Notes: generated by a model from the letters alone, not told the origin. 64,000 nucleotides of DNA from Marinobacter sp. ANT_B65 (GCF_002407605.1 NZ_NXGV01000001.1:2152001-2216000), one strand, 5' to 3'. Shown: positions 8,218 through 17,977, counted from the stretch's first letter. Numbers and translations are program-made.

Positions 8218-9081
8218 ATGAACTTCACTGAGCGCCTACGCCAGTCACGAATAGAAAGCGTCGCAGTAAGCCTGCGCGAAGATATAGGTGACGGCGATAT
8301 CACAGCCCGACTGATCCCACTGAAAAAGCAGGCCACGGGGCAGGTAATAACACGTGAACAGGCGACCATAGCAGGACGAGAATGGGTGGACGAAGTGTTC
8401 CGCCAGGTAGACAGCTCGGTATCTCTGGAGTGGCTGGTCAAGGACGGAGACTCAGTTTCCCCGGACCAGGTTTTGTTCCGTCTGAAGGGAACAGCCAGAA
8501 GCCTTCTGACCGCCGAAAGAGCTGCGCTGAACTGGCTGCAGACTCTATCCGGAGTCGCAACAAACTGTGCAGGCTATGCCGCACAGGTAGCTCATACGGG
8601 CGTGCGCCTTCTCGATACCCGAAAAACCCTGCCCGGGTTGCGCCTTGCCCAGAAATACGCGGTGACCTGCGGCGGCTGCCACAATCACAGGATCGGCCTC
8701 TGGGACGCGTTCCTAATCAAGGAAAACCATATCGCTGCCTGCGGCTCTATCGCCAAAGCAGTTGATGAAGCCCGCAGAATTGCCCCGGGCAGACCTGTTG
8801 AAGTTGAAACCGAGAATCTGGAAGAGCTGGAACAGGCGCTCAACGCCGGAGCCGACATCATCATGCTCGATGAGTTCTCCATGGAGAACCTGCATGCTGC
8901 AGTCGCAATGAACGGTGGGCGAGCGAAGCTGGAAGCGTCCGGAGGCATCAACGCAAATACACTGGTAGCCATTGCCGAAACCGGCGTTGACTATATTTCT
9001 ATCGGAGCCCTGACCAAGGACGTCAGGGCCGTAGACCTGTCCATGCGCCTGGACAGCGATCAGCTGCCCGACAGCAACTGA
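8218..9081 (+). CDS. nadC: Nicotinate-nucleotide pyrophosphorylase (carboxylating)
   Basis: Quinolinate phosphoribosyltransferase converts quinolinate and PRPP to nicotinate mononucleotide in NAD synthesis. Family motifs are clear: [54 protein letters not shown], and the phosphate-binding end LEASGGIN and [10 protein letters not shown]. The chosen ATG gives 287 residues, the usual length, and starts at [13 protein letters not shown] 75 bases upstream is in frame but adds a non-conserved leader. The 3' end overlaps the convergent YqcC-like gene by 22 bases. Confidence 0.93.
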   Translation: MNFTERLRQSRIESVAVSLREDIGDGDITARLIPLKKQATGQVITREQATIAGREWVDEVFRQVDSSVSLEWLVKDGDSVSPDQVLFRLKGTARSLLTAERAALNWLQTLSGVATNCAGYAAQVAHTGVRLLDTRKTLPGLRLAQKYAVTCGGCHNHRIGLWDAFLIKENHIAACGSIAKAVDEARRIAPGRPVEVETENLEELEQALNAGADIIMLDEFSMENLHAAVAMNGGRAKLEASGGINANTLVAIAETGVDYISIGALTKDVRAVDLSMRLDSDQLPDSN

Positions 9082-9395
9082 TCAAAGGCCTCCAGTTCCC
9101 TGATCAGGCGTTGTCCTGATTCAGGGCGGCCACGAAAATACTCTTCAGCCATGGGAGCAATGCCCGAAACCGAGGGTAAGGGATGGTCATTTTCAATGAT
9201 CAGCTTCATACGTTCCAGAAACACAAACTGCATCCACTGGGAAAATGCCAGTGTATCGAGACAAAACGGCTCGGTGCTCCTGAAGGCGTCTTCATCAGGG
9301 CGCTCGCTCTCCCATAATCCGAGCCGGCGCAGTTCCATCTCGACACCCAGAAGACAGTCGGCAATTTGTCCAGAAACGTCACCGGAATTGTTCAT
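9060..9395 (-). CDS. YqcC family protein (DUF446)
   Basis: This 111-residue protein has the YqcC/DUF446 signature: an acidic N-terminal helix, then [13 protein letters not shown], and [25 protein letters not shown] followed by [15 protein letters not shown]. The family is small, soluble and of unknown function, and is often encoded near RNA-modification genes. Here it lies 11 bases downstream of the ParA-like gene and its 3' end overlaps nadC. The ATG is clear. Confidence 0.88.
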   Translation of the reverse strand: MNNSGDVSGQIADCLLGVEMELRRLGLWESERPDEDAFRSTEPFCLDTLAFSQWMQFVFLERMKLIIENDHPLPSVSGIAPMAEEYFRGRPESGQRLIRELEAFDQLLSGS

Positions 9396-9406
9396 AAAAT
9401 CCTGCC

Positions 9407-10204
9407 TTAATCTCCCAGCGGTTCCAGCTCAACAGCCTCACCGTGCAATACACTGAACAGATTTTCAAACTGGCGTGTAAGCGGGTGCTTCGGAGCCATG
9501 TATATGAGCGGCTGCCGGCACTGATGGGATTCTTTCATTTTTACCGAACTTGACAAGCGCACCGGCAATACCGGCAAACCTTCTTCAATCAACTCCTTTA
9601 CCAGTTGCCGGGGCAAGCTGGCCCGGGGCTGAAACTGATTAGCCACAATCCCCTCAACAACAAGCTCTTCGTTATGGTCTTCCTGAAGATCACGGATCTC
9701 GTTAAGGATGTTATAAAGCGCCTGTCGGGAAAAATCATCGCAATCAAACGGAATCAGGCAGCGCTGGGCAGCAATAAGTGCCGATCGGGTATAAAAATTC
9801 AGCGCCGGAGCCGTATCAATGTAGATTGAATCAAAGGACTCTCCCAGTTTTTTCAGCGCTTCCCTGAGTTTGTATATTTTATGCTTTGCCTCCAGCTTGC
9901 GCTCAAGAAAATCCAGCTCCGGGCTGGAGGGCATAACAAAGAGATTTTCGAACGGCGTAGCATGAACAAACTCTTCCGGACGCCGGTTGAATACCTTGAA
10001 CGCCACCGTCTGCTCCAGCATGTCTGCAACAGTATCCTTGAGTTCACTGGCCGGTTTACCCAGGAGATAATGCGTCGAGTTACCCTGGGGGTCCAGATCA
10101 ACCACGAGCGTACGGTTTCCGCGTGCTGCACTGATCGCAGCCAGATTACAGGTAATACTGGACTTACCTACTCCGCCTTTCTGATTGAATACCACCCGTC
10201 TCAT
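9407..10204 (-). CDS. ParA family ATPase
   Basis: The 265-residue protein is a deviant-Walker P-loop ATPase. It has NQKGGVGKSSITCNLA near the N-terminus (MRRVVFNQKGGVGKSS), DLDPQGNST as the switch motif and a YIDTAPALNFYTRSAL Walker B region. It belongs to the ParA/MinD group that positions DNA or protein cargo. No parB-like gene or parS site is next to it, and it is chromosomal, so a plasmid-partition role is unlikely; its cargo is unknown. It lies between hda and the YqcC-like gene on the same strand. Confidence 0.87.
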   Translation of the reverse strand: MRRVVFNQKGGVGKSSITCNLAAISAARGNRTLVVDLDPQGNSTHYLLGKPASELKDTVADMLEQTVAFKVFNRRPEEFVHATPFENLFVMPSSPELDFLERKLEAKHKIYKLREALKKLGESFDSIYIDTAPALNFYTRSALIAAQRCLIPFDCDDFSRQALYNILNEIRDLQEDHNEELVVEGIVANQFQPRASLPRQLVKELIEEGLPVLPVRLSSSVKMKESHQCRQPLIYMAPKHPLTRQFENLFSVLHGEAVELEPLGD

Positions 10205-10287
10205 GTCATCTCTCCATCAGGCATTTTGCCGGTGCCATGTCGTTTGAATGCCGCATCTGTGCTCTGGTGTGCCTGGCATCTTTGTTC

Positions 10288-11004
10288 CTACCACTGCATC
10301 ACCGTTTTCACAAACGGGATGGTAAGCCTGCGCTGAGCCTGCAACGAGTTTTCATCAAGGGTATCCAGAATACCTAATAGATCGCCGAGACGCCGCGGTG
10401 CCCGGCGCATGATGAAGCCAGCAACATCGTCCGTCATTGTCAGCCCTCGCTGCTCGGCACGGGCCATCAGAATTTTCAGACGGTCATCGTCACGGTATAT
10501 TCCAAGCTGGACGATAAGCCCATGATGCAGCCGCGAGACCAGATCCGGCAAGAGAAAAGGCAGGGAACCAGGAACTTCCGAGAGACTTACAACCAGCATA
10601 CGCCCCTGATCGTGCAGCCGGTTATAGAGGTGAAAAACGGCCTCTTCCCAGTCTGCCTTTCCCGCGACCCTGTCGAGATCATCCAGGGCGACAACGTCCA
10701 TGGTATCGAGCCCCGCAAGCGATTCCGGCCCGAAAGGCTCCAGCTCAGCAATGCTGATACAAACTGCAGATCTCCCTTCAGCTTCCGCACGATGGCAGGC
10801 CGCCTGCAACAGGTGACTTTTGCCGGTATCTGAATCACCACAGACCACAACAACTGGCAGGCCTGCCGGCTCGCTGAACACCGACAACAACCTCAGCGCT
10901 GCTTCCCTGTTGCGATCACCATGAAAATTATCAAAGCGGGCATCATCCCGAAGCCTTACACCAAGAACCAGTTGAGAAGAGCTCACGTCTGCCAGACCTT
11001 CCAT
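10288..11004 (-). CDS. hda: DnaA regulatory inactivator Hda
   Basis: A 238-residue AAA+ protein homologous to the ATPase domain of DnaA. It has QLVLGVRLRDDARFDNFHGDRN at the N-terminus, the P-loop GDSDTGKSHLLQA, Walker B DVVALDDLDRVAG and sensor II-like APRRLGDLLGILDTLD. With the sliding clamp, Hda stimulates ATP hydrolysis by DnaA and limits re-initiation. The clamp-binding segment QLVLGVRL is near the N-terminus. ATG at 11004 is used here; a GTG at 10986 would begin just before SSSQLVLG and is also plausible. Upstream lies a remnant of another gene (10983-11129), and the DUF2066-purM-purN neighbourhood is as in pseudomonads. Confidence 0.93.
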   Translation of the reverse strand: MEGLADVSSSQLVLGVRLRDDARFDNFHGDRNREAALRLLSVFSEPAGLPVVVVCGDSDTGKSHLLQAACHRAEAEGRSAVCISIAELEPFGPESLAGLDTMDVVALDDLDRVAGKADWEEAVFHLYNRLHDQGRMLVVSLSEVPGSLPFLLPDLVSRLHHGLIVQLGIYRDDDRLKILMARAEQRGLTMTDDVAGFIMRRAPRRLGDLLGILDTLDENSLQAQRRLTIPFVKTVMQW

Positions 11005-11129
11005 GCCCGCATACCCCAGACCAGAACGATAATAACGCCCGGAATCACAGTAATCTGAACCAGTGTATTCAACTTGCCGGGCATACCGGGTTCCACATCA
11101 AAACGACCAATACAGCATAAGTAGCGGAA
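10983..11129 (-). pseudogene. Remnant of a CDP-alcohol phosphatidyltransferase-like gene (C-terminal end)
   Basis: On the minus strand an open stretch of 48 codons ends with a tga at 10983-10985, inside the first codons of hda. It reads FRYLCCIGRFDVEPG, then MPGKLNTLVQITVIPGVIIV and WKVWQT. The pattern G-x-F-x-x-x-P-x-x-x-x-K-L-N-T-x-x-Q followed by a hydrophobic helix resembles the C-terminal end of CDP-alcohol phosphatidyltransferases found next to hda in related bacteria. A stop codon lies at 11130-11132 and nothing upstream, up to the DUF2066 gene, restores the catalytic D-G-x2-A-R motif. I infer a decayed gene; a very short intact membrane peptide starting at MPGKLN is the alternative. 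Confidence 0.55.
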
Positions 11130-11175
11130 TCACGCGCCAGGCACATACCTTCAACGCCCCGCCTCCGGCGACTGC

Positions 11176-12447
11176 TTACTGTGCGCCATCACTTCCGATA
11201 ACCGGCGCGGGTTGCCACCGGTAATAGAGAACCTGATAAAGCGATTCGAATGCCTGTTCGGCATCTTCTTCATCCACAGGCGATGGCTGATAGGTAAACA
11301 CGGATTGCTCAGACGAGGTCGCACCAGCATCTTCTTGCGAAACCGTCTCTGGCCGGGGCTCTGCAGCTTTCATTTCCCTGACCTCACCTTCAACCGGCAC
11401 AAATCGTGAATCCAGCGCAACATATTCCCGAAGCTGATCAAGCTCTCCAGAGAAAGCCACTCTCAGCGTCAACTGCTCACCCTTCACCCGGGACGCTCCG
11501 ACTTTTACGATCGGAGTCAGGCCTTCAAGAGCCTGGCTGGCTTTTCCATAGTCTGAAACAGACGTTACACCACGTAATACGATATCGACCTGAGGCAAGT
11601 CTCCAACCTCTCCCGCTGCAACTGCGTAGCGGTTGGCATAGAGTTCCGCCCAACGATCCACAAGCACCTCTGCCAGGGCTTCACGTGTATCCGCACTGAC
11701 TGATTCTTCACTGCTGTTCAGCTTTGCGCCTTCAAAGACCCAACCTGCACGCCACTGACCACCTGAGCGGCTGACGCGTACCAGAGCAAGAACATCGTGC
11801 TCCACACCCTCAGAAGACTTGAGTACGCGCCCGGTGAACTGCCCCCATATGTCCGACAACAACTCCCGGTTTCCACCAAACTCCTTTGGCGGCAGAGCTA
11901 CCGGCAGCCCTCTCTCACGGGCAGCACGAGCAAATGCTGACGACCAGACACCGGTATCGCCACCATTATCCAGACCTTCGCCATCACCTGTAACCAGTTT
12001 GCGAACTCCGCGATCTTCCACTGCCACCCAGGCCAGCGTCAGAGGGCGGTTAGCGCCCCAGACCGGCGCATCCAAAGATGCCAGAGCCCGGTTCACGCCC
12101 ACAGCGCCAAAGGACATCCTTAAACGACTAGATCCAGTATTGCTCCGAAGCAACTGATAGGACAGCAACAAGGATTCCGCATCTGCCAGCAAGTCCTGCA
12201 CCCCCTCCAGTGCAAGCACCTCCCGGGTACCTGAAATTCGCACAAAGACCCGGGAGAGACCATCCGCATACCCCTGAGCGAGGGCATTCCGCCCGGAACC
12301 TGATACCGGAACATCGACAGAATAAAGCCCGGACACCGTTACCGCAGCCGCAGGGGCTGGCACGATGGCCAACATAAACGCACAAAAAGCGGCAAGACAT
12401 AAGACTGGTAACCGCTTAAAAACCGGGATCTGGTCTGATACTGGCAT
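11176..12447 (-). CDS. DUF2066 domain-containing exported protein
   Basis: Starting at the ATG at 12447 gives 423 residues with a signal peptide (FKRLPVLCLAAFCAFMLAIVPAPAAA) and a mature part opening VTVSGLYSVDVPVSGSGRNALAQGYADGL in family form. DUF2066 proteins of gammaproteobacteria are periplasmic or lipid-associated and have no proven function; they sit between hda and purM in many genomes, as here. A longer in-frame start at 12516 would place 23 polar residues before the signal peptide and is less likely. The C-terminal part is acidic and ends with YQVLYYRWQPAPV. Confidence 0.85.
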   Translation of the reverse strand: MPVSDQIPVFKRLPVLCLAAFCAFMLAIVPAPAAAVTVSGLYSVDVPVSGSGRNALAQGYADGLSRVFVRISGTREVLALEGVQDLLADAESLLLSYQLLRSNTGSSRLRMSFGAVGVNRALASLDAPVWGANRPLTLAWVAVEDRGVRKLVTGDGEGLDNGGDTGVWSSAFARAARERGLPVALPPKEFGGNRELLSDIWGQFTGRVLKSSEGVEHDVLALVRVSRSGGQWRAGWVFEGAKLNSSEESVSADTREALAEVLVDRWAELYANRYAVAAGEVGDLPQVDIVLRGVTSVSDYGKASQALEGLTPIVKVGASRVKGEQLTLRVAFSGELDQLREYVALDSRFVPVEGEVREMKAAEPRPETVSQEDAGATSSEQSVFTYQPSPVDEEDAEQAFESLYQVLYYRWQPAPVIGSDGAQ

Positions 12448-12659
12448 GAAACACCCTGCAGTTCGTATTAATGGCGAACAGGATACACCATGCCCCCGAG
12501 CCTGAGTAGCCGACACAGGTTTCAGAAATGCAATCTTGCCGACCTGTTAGGTGCCCCGCCACAGGAATCAAAGCCTGCTCACGGTAATTGCACTTGGAGC
12601 GCTACACTGCACCTGCTAAAATCCGCCGCCTGACCCACTGGCCAACGGTTAAGAACACC

Positions 12660-13724
12660 ATGAGCGAACAGAAGCCTTCCCTGACATACCGCGACGCAGG
12701 CGTTGACATTGACGCAGGCAATGAACTTGTCAGCCGCATCAAGGAAACCGCCGCACGCACCCGGCGCCCCGAGGTTCTTGGAGGCCTTGGCGGGTTTGGC
12801 GCCATGGTAGCGATTCCAGCCGGGTACAAGGAGCCAGTGCTGGTATCCGGCACCGATGGAGTGGGAACCAAACTGAGGCTGGCCATGCAACTTGGCAAGC
12901 ATGACAGTATTGGTATCGATCTTGTGGCTATGTGCGTTAACGATCTTATCGTGGGCGGCGCAGAGCCTTTGTTCTTCCTCGACTACTACGCCACCGGCAA
13001 GCTTAATGTCGATATAGCCGCAAACGTGGTTGCAGGCATTGGACAGGGTTGCGAGCTGTCTGGCTGCGCATTGGTTGGCGGTGAAACCGCAGAGATGCCT
13101 GGCATGTATGAGGGCGACGATTACGATCTCGCCGGTTTTTGCGTAGGCGTTGCAGAGCGCAGCGAAATCATTGACGGCAGTAAAGTGCAGGCAGGCGATG
13201 TGCTACTGGCGCTTGAATCCTCAGGACCTCACTCCAACGGTTATTCACTGATCCGGAAAATACTTGAAGTCAGTGAAGCCGACCTCAGTCAATCTGTCGG
13301 CGATACCTCTCTGGCAGATGCCCTGATGGCACCAACCAGGATTTATGTCAAAAATCTGCTGCAACTGATTCGCAAAGTGGATGTGCGCGCCCTGTCTCAC
13401 ATTACCGGCGGCGGCTTGCCGGAAAACATTCCAAGGGTTCTCCCAAAGGGCACCATTGCAGCCATCGACACCACAAGCTGGGAATTACCTCCGGTGTTCC
13501 AGTGGCTCAAGGACGCTGGCGGCGTGGCAAGCAACGAAATGTATCGTACCTTTAACTGCGGCATTGGCATGATTGTCTGTGTTCCGGCAAGTCAGAAAGA
13601 CCTGGCACTGGAGGCTCTGAAAACACTGGGTGAGAAAGCCTGGCAGGTGGGGCTGATAGAGCGTACTGAAGACGCGGAAACAGATGCTGAAGTGCGTTAT
13701 GCACCGGGGCTGCTTTCAGAATGA
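12660..13724 (+). CDS. purM: Phosphoribosylformylglycinamidine cyclo-ligase
   Basis: AIR synthetase closes the imidazole ring of FGAM using ATP in purine synthesis. The 354-residue protein has [17 protein letters not shown] at the N-terminus, [55 protein letters not shown] and [19 protein letters not shown], all typical of PurM. The ATG at 12660 is the family start; an in-frame TTG at 12588 is not needed. The stop overlaps the purN start by 4 bases (atga), so the two genes are coupled. The gene is divergent from DUF2066 across a 212-base promoter region. Confidence 0.96.
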   Translation: MSEQKPSLTYRDAGVDIDAGNELVSRIKETAARTRRPEVLGGLGGFGAMVAIPAGYKEPVLVSGTDGVGTKLRLAMQLGKHDSIGIDLVAMCVNDLIVGGAEPLFFLDYYATGKLNVDIAANVVAGIGQGCELSGCALVGGETAEMPGMYEGDDYDLAGFCVGVAERSEIIDGSKVQAGDVLLALESSGPHSNGYSLIRKILEVSEADLSQSVGDTSLADALMAPTRIYVKNLLQLIRKVDVRALSHITGGGLPENIPRVLPKGTIAAIDTTSWELPPVFQWLKDAGGVASNEMYRTFNCGIGMIVCVPASQKDLALEALKTLGEKAWQVGLIERTEDAETDAEVRYAPGLLSE

Positions 13725-14383
13725 AGGCCGACCAACCAACTCTCCCCAAAATTCTGGTTCTGGCTTCCGGAAGCGGAACCAATCTGCAGGCGTTGATTGA
13801 ATCCAGCCGGGAACGTGACTTTCCTGGCCAGATTGTTGCCGTGGGATGCAACCGGCCCAAAGCTTTTGCACTCGAACGGGCTGCCCAGGCAAATGTTGAA
13901 ACTTTTATGGTCAATCATGAGGATTTCAGCTCCCGGGAAGAGTTCGACGCAGCGCTCATGGCTCATATCCTTCGCCACAATCCGGATCTTATCGTGCTCG
14001 CCGGGTTCATGCGGATTCTCACAACCGATTTTGTTCGGGCATTTCGCGGCAGGCTGATAAACATACATCCCTCTCTGCTGCCCCGGCATACGGGCCTGAA
14101 CACCCATCAGAGAGCGCTTGATGCCGGCGACAGGATCCACGGGGTTTCCGTTCACTTCGTAACCGAAGAGCTTGATGGCGGCCCCGTGATCGCTCAGGCA
14201 GAGGTGGCAGTAGTCCCGGAAGACACGGCTGAGACTCTCGCGGAAAAGGTTCAGGCAAAAGAGCACCTGTTATACCCGATTGTCGTGCGCTGGTTCTGTG
14301 AAGGCCGGATTCAGCTGGGCGGCGAGCACATAATGTTCGACGGTCAGGCCCTGAACACCCCAATGCGCCTCCCGGACAATTGA
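13721..14383 (+). CDS. purN: Phosphoribosylglycinamide formyltransferase
   Basis: GAR transformylase transfers the formyl group of 10-formyl-THF to GAR in purine synthesis. The 220-residue protein shows the [12 protein letters not shown] start motif of the nucleotide-binding fold and the catalytic stretch [20 protein letters not shown] with Asn and His. The aspartate lies in [16 protein letters not shown]. It overlaps purM by 4 bases and forms a two-gene purine operon with it. The DUF3108 gene follows 82 bases later and may be part of the same transcript. Confidence 0.96.
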   Translation: MKADQPTLPKILVLASGSGTNLQALIESSRERDFPGQIVAVGCNRPKAFALERAAQANVETFMVNHEDFSSREEFDAALMAHILRHNPDLIVLAGFMRILTTDFVRAFRGRLINIHPSLLPRHTGLNTHQRALDAGDRIHGVSVHFVTEELDGGPVIAQAEVAVVPEDTAETLAEKVQAKEHLLYPIVVRWFCEGRIQLGGEHIMFDGQALNTPMRLPDN

Positions 14384-14465
14384 GCCGCCTTACCAGACTG
14401 TCACCCCGTAATTCCTGCTGACCCGCTAGACTTTCAGCATTCATGCAGGATTAGAGGTCAACCAG

Positions 14466-15218
14466 ATGCACTCAGCACGATGGACAAAATCAGTCCTCGA
14501 AAGAAGCCGGATTACAACGATGCCACTTCTGGCAACGGTTGCAATGCTTCTGGGCACGCCCACCAAAGCCGAAACCGGCCCCGCCCTGTTCCCTTTTGAA
14601 GTGAGCTATGACGCGGTTCTGGACAAGGGGCTGTCACTTAACGGCAGCGCCAAACGCATCCTGACGGCTCAGGGCAGTGATGTCTGGCTATATCGCACTG
14701 ACGTAGATTCCTTCATTGCTGATATCGATGAGTCGCTGATTTTCAAATGGGAAGATGGACAGGTCATTCCACTCAGATACCGCTATCGCCTGTCGGGTTT
14801 TCTTATCAAGGACAGAAACCAGTCAATTGATTTCGACTGGAAGACAGGCGTCGCCACCGGTGAGTACCGTGAAAAACCTTTTCGGGTAGAACTGAAAGAA
14901 GGCACTCTCGACCCCCTTGGCTTCCAGGTCCAGCTACATCAGGACATCCGGAGCGGCATGAGGGAAATGGAATATCAGGTTCTGGATCGCGGCAATATTG
15001 ATAGCGAGCGTTTTGCTGTCGTAAGTGACAACACCAGGGGCGCGGACAGCACTCAGTCTTCTTATCTCAAAGCCGAAAAGGTTCGTGAAAATTCCCAGCG
15101 GGAAACCTTGATGTGGTTTGATCCGGACAACAAATACGTACTGGTGCGCCTGCTTCAGGTTGAACCCGATGGCAGTCGCTATCAACTCGAACTCAAGGAC
15201 GTTGACCTGGGAGGTTAA
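14466..15218 (+). CDS. DUF3108 domain-containing exported protein
   Basis: The 250-residue protein has an N-terminal signal peptide (ITTMPLLATVAMLLGTPTKA) and a beta-rich body: PFEVSYDAVLDKGLSLNGSA, ESLIFKWEDGQVIPLRYRYRLSG and KYVLVRLLQVEPDGSRYQLELK. This is the DUF3108 pattern of periplasmic proteins with a lipocalin- or LolA-like barrel. Function is unknown. It follows purN as in pseudomonads. Its stop overlaps the end of the convergent avtA-like gene by 4 bases, so no terminator separates them. Confidence 0.85.
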   Translation: MHSARWTKSVLERSRITTMPLLATVAMLLGTPTKAETGPALFPFEVSYDAVLDKGLSLNGSAKRILTAQGSDVWLYRTDVDSFIADIDESLIFKWEDGQVIPLRYRYRLSGFLIKDRNQSIDFDWKTGVATGEYREKPFRVELKEGTLDPLGFQVQLHQDIRSGMREMEYQVLDRGNIDSERFAVVSDNTRGADSTQSSYLKAEKVRENSQRETLMWFDPDNKYVLVRLLQVEPDGSRYQLELKDVDLGG

Positions 15219-16492
15219 ACCTCCCGGCCAGCCTCCGCCCAGACAGCCTTGACTTCATCCGCAATAATCCGCAGCCCCTGCGCCACACGCTCGTCGTCCT
15301 GCGAATAGGTTACGCGCAGGCATTCATGGCGATGCTGCCAGCCATCCTCCGGCAGCCCCGGAAAAAAGTAATGGCCAGATACCACAAGCACGCCACGGGC
15401 TTTTAAGCGCTGGTAGAGCTCCAGACTGGTAATGGGCAAGTCCGGGAACCACAGCCACAGGAACATCGCCCCCTCAGGCTTGTGAACATACCAACGACAA
15501 CTGTCCTCGCCCATGGCCTCACGAAATGCTGCCACAGCCAACTCCATTTTCCGCTTGTAAAACGGGCAGACCACATCCCGGCTCAGAGACAGAATCTCGC
15601 CGGACCGAACCAGCGGCTCGGCGAGCATGGCGCCGAAACTGCCTGTCGCGAGATTCATGATGGCATTAATTCCAGACAAGGCTTTGATCACCGGCTCGGC
15701 GGCAATCACAATTCCCGTTCGCGCCGCTGGCAAGCCAAGCTTGGACAGGCTCAGACACAGGATAATCTGTTCATTCCAGGTGGGCCGGGCCTCTACAAAC
15801 AGCAGGCTTGGGAAAGGCGTACCGTAGGCTCCGTCGACGATCAGTGGTACATCATGCTGGCGCGCCATTTCCTCCAGCCGCGCCAGCTCTTCATCAGTTA
15901 TCACGTTACCTGTAGGATTCGTTGGCCGGGATACACAAATGGCTCCGGTATCCCCTGTCACTTCTACCGCATCAAAATCGACACGGTACTTGAATTCGTG
16001 GGCATCGGTGAACGAAATGTCCGGCTGCACGGCATGAAACAGACCGGGCTCTATTCCGGCATCCGCATAACCAATGTATTCGGGAGCCAATGGCAGCAAT
16101 ATATGCTTGCGCCGCCCCTCTCCATAGTCGCCACCAAACATGTTAAACAACATGAAAAAAGCAGCCTGACTGCCGTTGGTAAGCGCTATATTGCCAGGTT
16201 TAAGCCCCCAGTCGTATTCACGGTTGAGCAGTTCTGCCAGCGAAGCAATAAACTGCTTTTCCCCCTGGGGCGGATCATAAACCCCAACCAGTCGTCGCAC
16301 ATCACTTTCGCTGCGACTCATGTCAGCGAGAATTTCCTGCACCCGAGCCTGAATCTCCGGAATGTGCCCAGGGTTTCCCCCACCCATCATAATCATATCG
16401 TCGCCGGAGGCCATCGCATTACCAAGGTCATCCATCAACGAAGTTATGCCGGCGTCAGCGGTAAATTTACGGCCAAAAGCGGAGAGTTTCAT
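15215..16492 (-). CDS. avtA: Valine--pyruvate transaminase
   Basis: A 425-residue fold-type I PLP aminotransferase with the AvtA N-terminus (LSAFGRKFTADAGITSLMDDLG, MMGGGNPGHIPE). It also has the substrate motif YDPPQGEKQFIASLAELLN, VSRPTNPTGNVI with the PLP-contacting Asn, and ILCLSLSKLGLPAARTGIVI with the Schiff-base lysine. The enzyme interconverts valine and 2-oxoisovalerate with pyruvate/alanine. It ends convergent with the DUF3108 gene. The DUF416 gene upstream is on the same strand, 79 bases away. Confidence 0.92.
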   Translation of the reverse strand: MKLSAFGRKFTADAGITSLMDDLGNAMASGDDMIMMGGGNPGHIPEIQARVQEILADMSRSESDVRRLVGVYDPPQGEKQFIASLAELLNREYDWGLKPGNIALTNGSQAAFFMLFNMFGGDYGEGRRKHILLPLAPEYIGYADAGIEPGLFHAVQPDISFTDAHEFKYRVDFDAVEVTGDTGAICVSRPTNPTGNVITDEELARLEEMARQHDVPLIVDGAYGTPFPSLLFVEARPTWNEQIILCLSLSKLGLPAARTGIVIAAEPVIKALSGINAIMNLATGSFGAMLAEPLVRSGEILSLSRDVVCPFYKRKMELAVAAFREAMGEDSCRWYVHKPEGAMFLWLWFPDLPITSLELYQRLKARGVLVVSGHYFFPGLPEDGWQHRHECLRVTYSQDDERVAQGLRIIADEVKAVWAEAGREV

Positions 16493-16571
16493 GGGGCTAG
16501 ATCCCTCTGATCGGTAACGTACAGTGAACAGGTACTAAAGGCATCGGGCGCATGCTGTGCCAGCGAGGGGG

Positions 16572-17171
16572 TCAGCTCCCCAGCGAGATACCAAGATTGC
16601 TGACACCCTCATTTGCGGCATCTTTGCGGATTCCGGCAATAAACGCCTCCAGAGGAGTGCGCTGGCGTTTAAGAGCCAGAACGAGATCTCGCTGGAAAGT
16701 TTTATCCTCTTTCATCAGCGGATGAGAGTCCAGTATACGAACAAGCTCATCCTCTTCCAGCCCTTCACCTTCCGACAGTTCGATAAAACTCATAACTGTA
16801 GCGGTTGCGAGCCGCGAGGCATCAGTAGCCCGGTGTTTGGATGGATTCAGGCGGTTGAGCAACGCCTGTTCCAGTAGCTGGCAGAAATCGAAAGCCGGAT
16901 AAACGCCATAGGCATCATAGGCTTCTACGTCCGGAGACAGAGCTTCCAGTTTTACCAATAATTGCGGGATTGCCGTTTCTGCCACATCTTCCTGAAGCGC
17001 GCCCCAGGCGAGGTCCAGGATCTGGTGCATTTTTCCGCCGGTTTTCAGGCCGACCGCTTCGGCAAACAGGGCGTAGTTGGGGAATGAACGTTCGGCAAGG
17101 GCCAGCAGGAAGGCACATTCGCGCCATCCCTGCAGTTGGGAAACAGCTTTTAAAAACTGGTTGGCGTTCAT
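16572..17171 (-). CDS. YjaG family protein (DUF416)
   Basis: The ATG at 17171 gives 199 residues. The protein is helical and has the DUF416 signature: [27 protein letters not shown] near the N-terminus and LDLAWGALQ, then [18 protein letters not shown]. The function of the family is unknown. The start overlaps the dcd stop by 4 bases (atga), arguing against the longer in-frame start at 17240 that would lie inside dcd. Translation is probably coupled to dcd. Confidence 0.88.
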   Translation of the reverse strand: MNANQFLKAVSQLQGWRECAFLLALAERSFPNYALFAEAVGLKTGGKMHQILDLAWGALQEDVAETAIPQLLVKLEALSPDVEAYDAYGVYPAFDFCQLLEQALLNRLNPSKHRATDASRLATATVMSFIELSEGEGLEEDELVRILDSHPLMKEDKTFQRDLVLALKRQRTPLEAFIAGIRKDAANEGVSNLGISLGS

Positions 17172-17734
17172 GTTCTTGGAAGGGTCACTCCGGTTTGACC
17201 GAGGTATTTTCCGCCCCGGTCCTTGTAGCTGGTTTCGCAAATTTCATCAGATTCAAAGAAGAGCATCTGGGCAACGCCTTCGTTGGCGTATATTTTTGCG
17301 GGAAGATTGGTGGTATTGGAAAATTCCAGGGTGACCTGCCCTTCCCACTCCGGCTCCAGCGGGGTCACGTTTACGATAATCCCACAGCGTGCGTAGGTGG
17401 ATTTACCCAGGCAGATGGTGAGTACACTGCGGGGTATACGAAAGTACTCAACTGTACGGGCAAGAGCAAAGGAGTTCGGCGGGATGATGCAAACGTCGCC
17501 GGTGTAGTTCACGAAACTGTTTTCGTCGAAATTTTTGGGATCGACTGTGGCCGAGTGTACGTTCGTGAAGATTTTGAATTCATTGCTGCAACGTACGTCG
17601 TAGCCGTAGCTGGAGGTGCCGTAGGAGATGACCCGGCCTTTTTCGGTTTCCCGAACCTGACCGCTCTCGAAGGGTTCGATCATGCCGTGTTGTTCAGACA
17701 TCCGGCGAATCCACTTATCGGCTTTGATGCTCAT
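17168..17734 (-). CDS. dcd: dCTP deaminase
   Basis: The 188-residue enzyme deaminates dCTP to dUTP, feeding thymidylate synthesis. The trimeric dUTPase-like core is seen in [51 protein letters not shown] (catalytic region), [20 protein letters not shown] with the catalytic Glu, and the C-terminal [12 protein letters not shown] that closes over the substrate. Length is normal. It is followed by the DUF416 gene with a 4-base overlap, and palindromic element copy 2 lies upstream of its start. Confidence 0.95.
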   Translation of the reverse strand: MSIKADKWIRRMSEQHGMIEPFESGQVRETEKGRVISYGTSSYGYDVRCSNEFKIFTNVHSATVDPKNFDENSFVNYTGDVCIIPPNSFALARTVEYFRIPRSVLTICLGKSTYARCGIIVNVTPLEPEWEGQVTLEFSNTTNLPAKIYANEGVAQMLFFESDEICETSYKDRGGKYLGQTGVTLPRT

Positions 17735-17835
17735 GGGTTAAGTCTCGTGTTCACTGGGAAAATTGGGGCGTAGTTTACCTGTTCAACGGGGTTCTGTCGA
17801 AGCTCTTGATTGCTGGCGTTTGGCGGCTGCAGTCA

Positions 17836-17928
17836 CAGGAAAGGCAGTTCAAAAACCGCTTCAAGCACATCCCTGTGGGCTTGCCTCCGGCCATCCCTGG
17901 CCTCCGACATTTTGAACTGCCTTTCCTG
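17836..17928 (+). repeat. Palindromic element copy 2 (19-bp perfect stem, two mini-hairpins)
   Basis: Bases 17836-17854 and 17910-17928 are exact reverse complements (19 bp), with weaker pairing for several bases outside. The 55-base interior holds mini-hairpin 1 (CACA 17866-17869, loop TCCC, TGTG) and mini-hairpin 2 (GGCCA 17889-17893, loop TCCC, TGGCC to 17902), joined by gcttgcctcc. It lies in the 243-base gap between apbC and dcd, which point the same way. The rest of that gap shows nothing else clear. Confidence 0.9.
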
Positions 17929-17977
17929 CGCCTGCGATCAGGCTATTGAGTTGGCCGCCGCGCAAACCGCGTCCGGG

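Noticed and set aside
8640..8700. Apparent Gly to Cys change in the NadC GGG-NHR motif (CGGCHNHR)
   Set aside because: The surrounding motif is intact and this variant is, as far as I recall, common in pseudomonad-type NadC, so I do not call it a defect.
15482..16510. A 342-codon open frame on the plus strand opposite avtA
   Set aside because: Antisense shadow of a well-supported aminotransferase, with no domain or start context.
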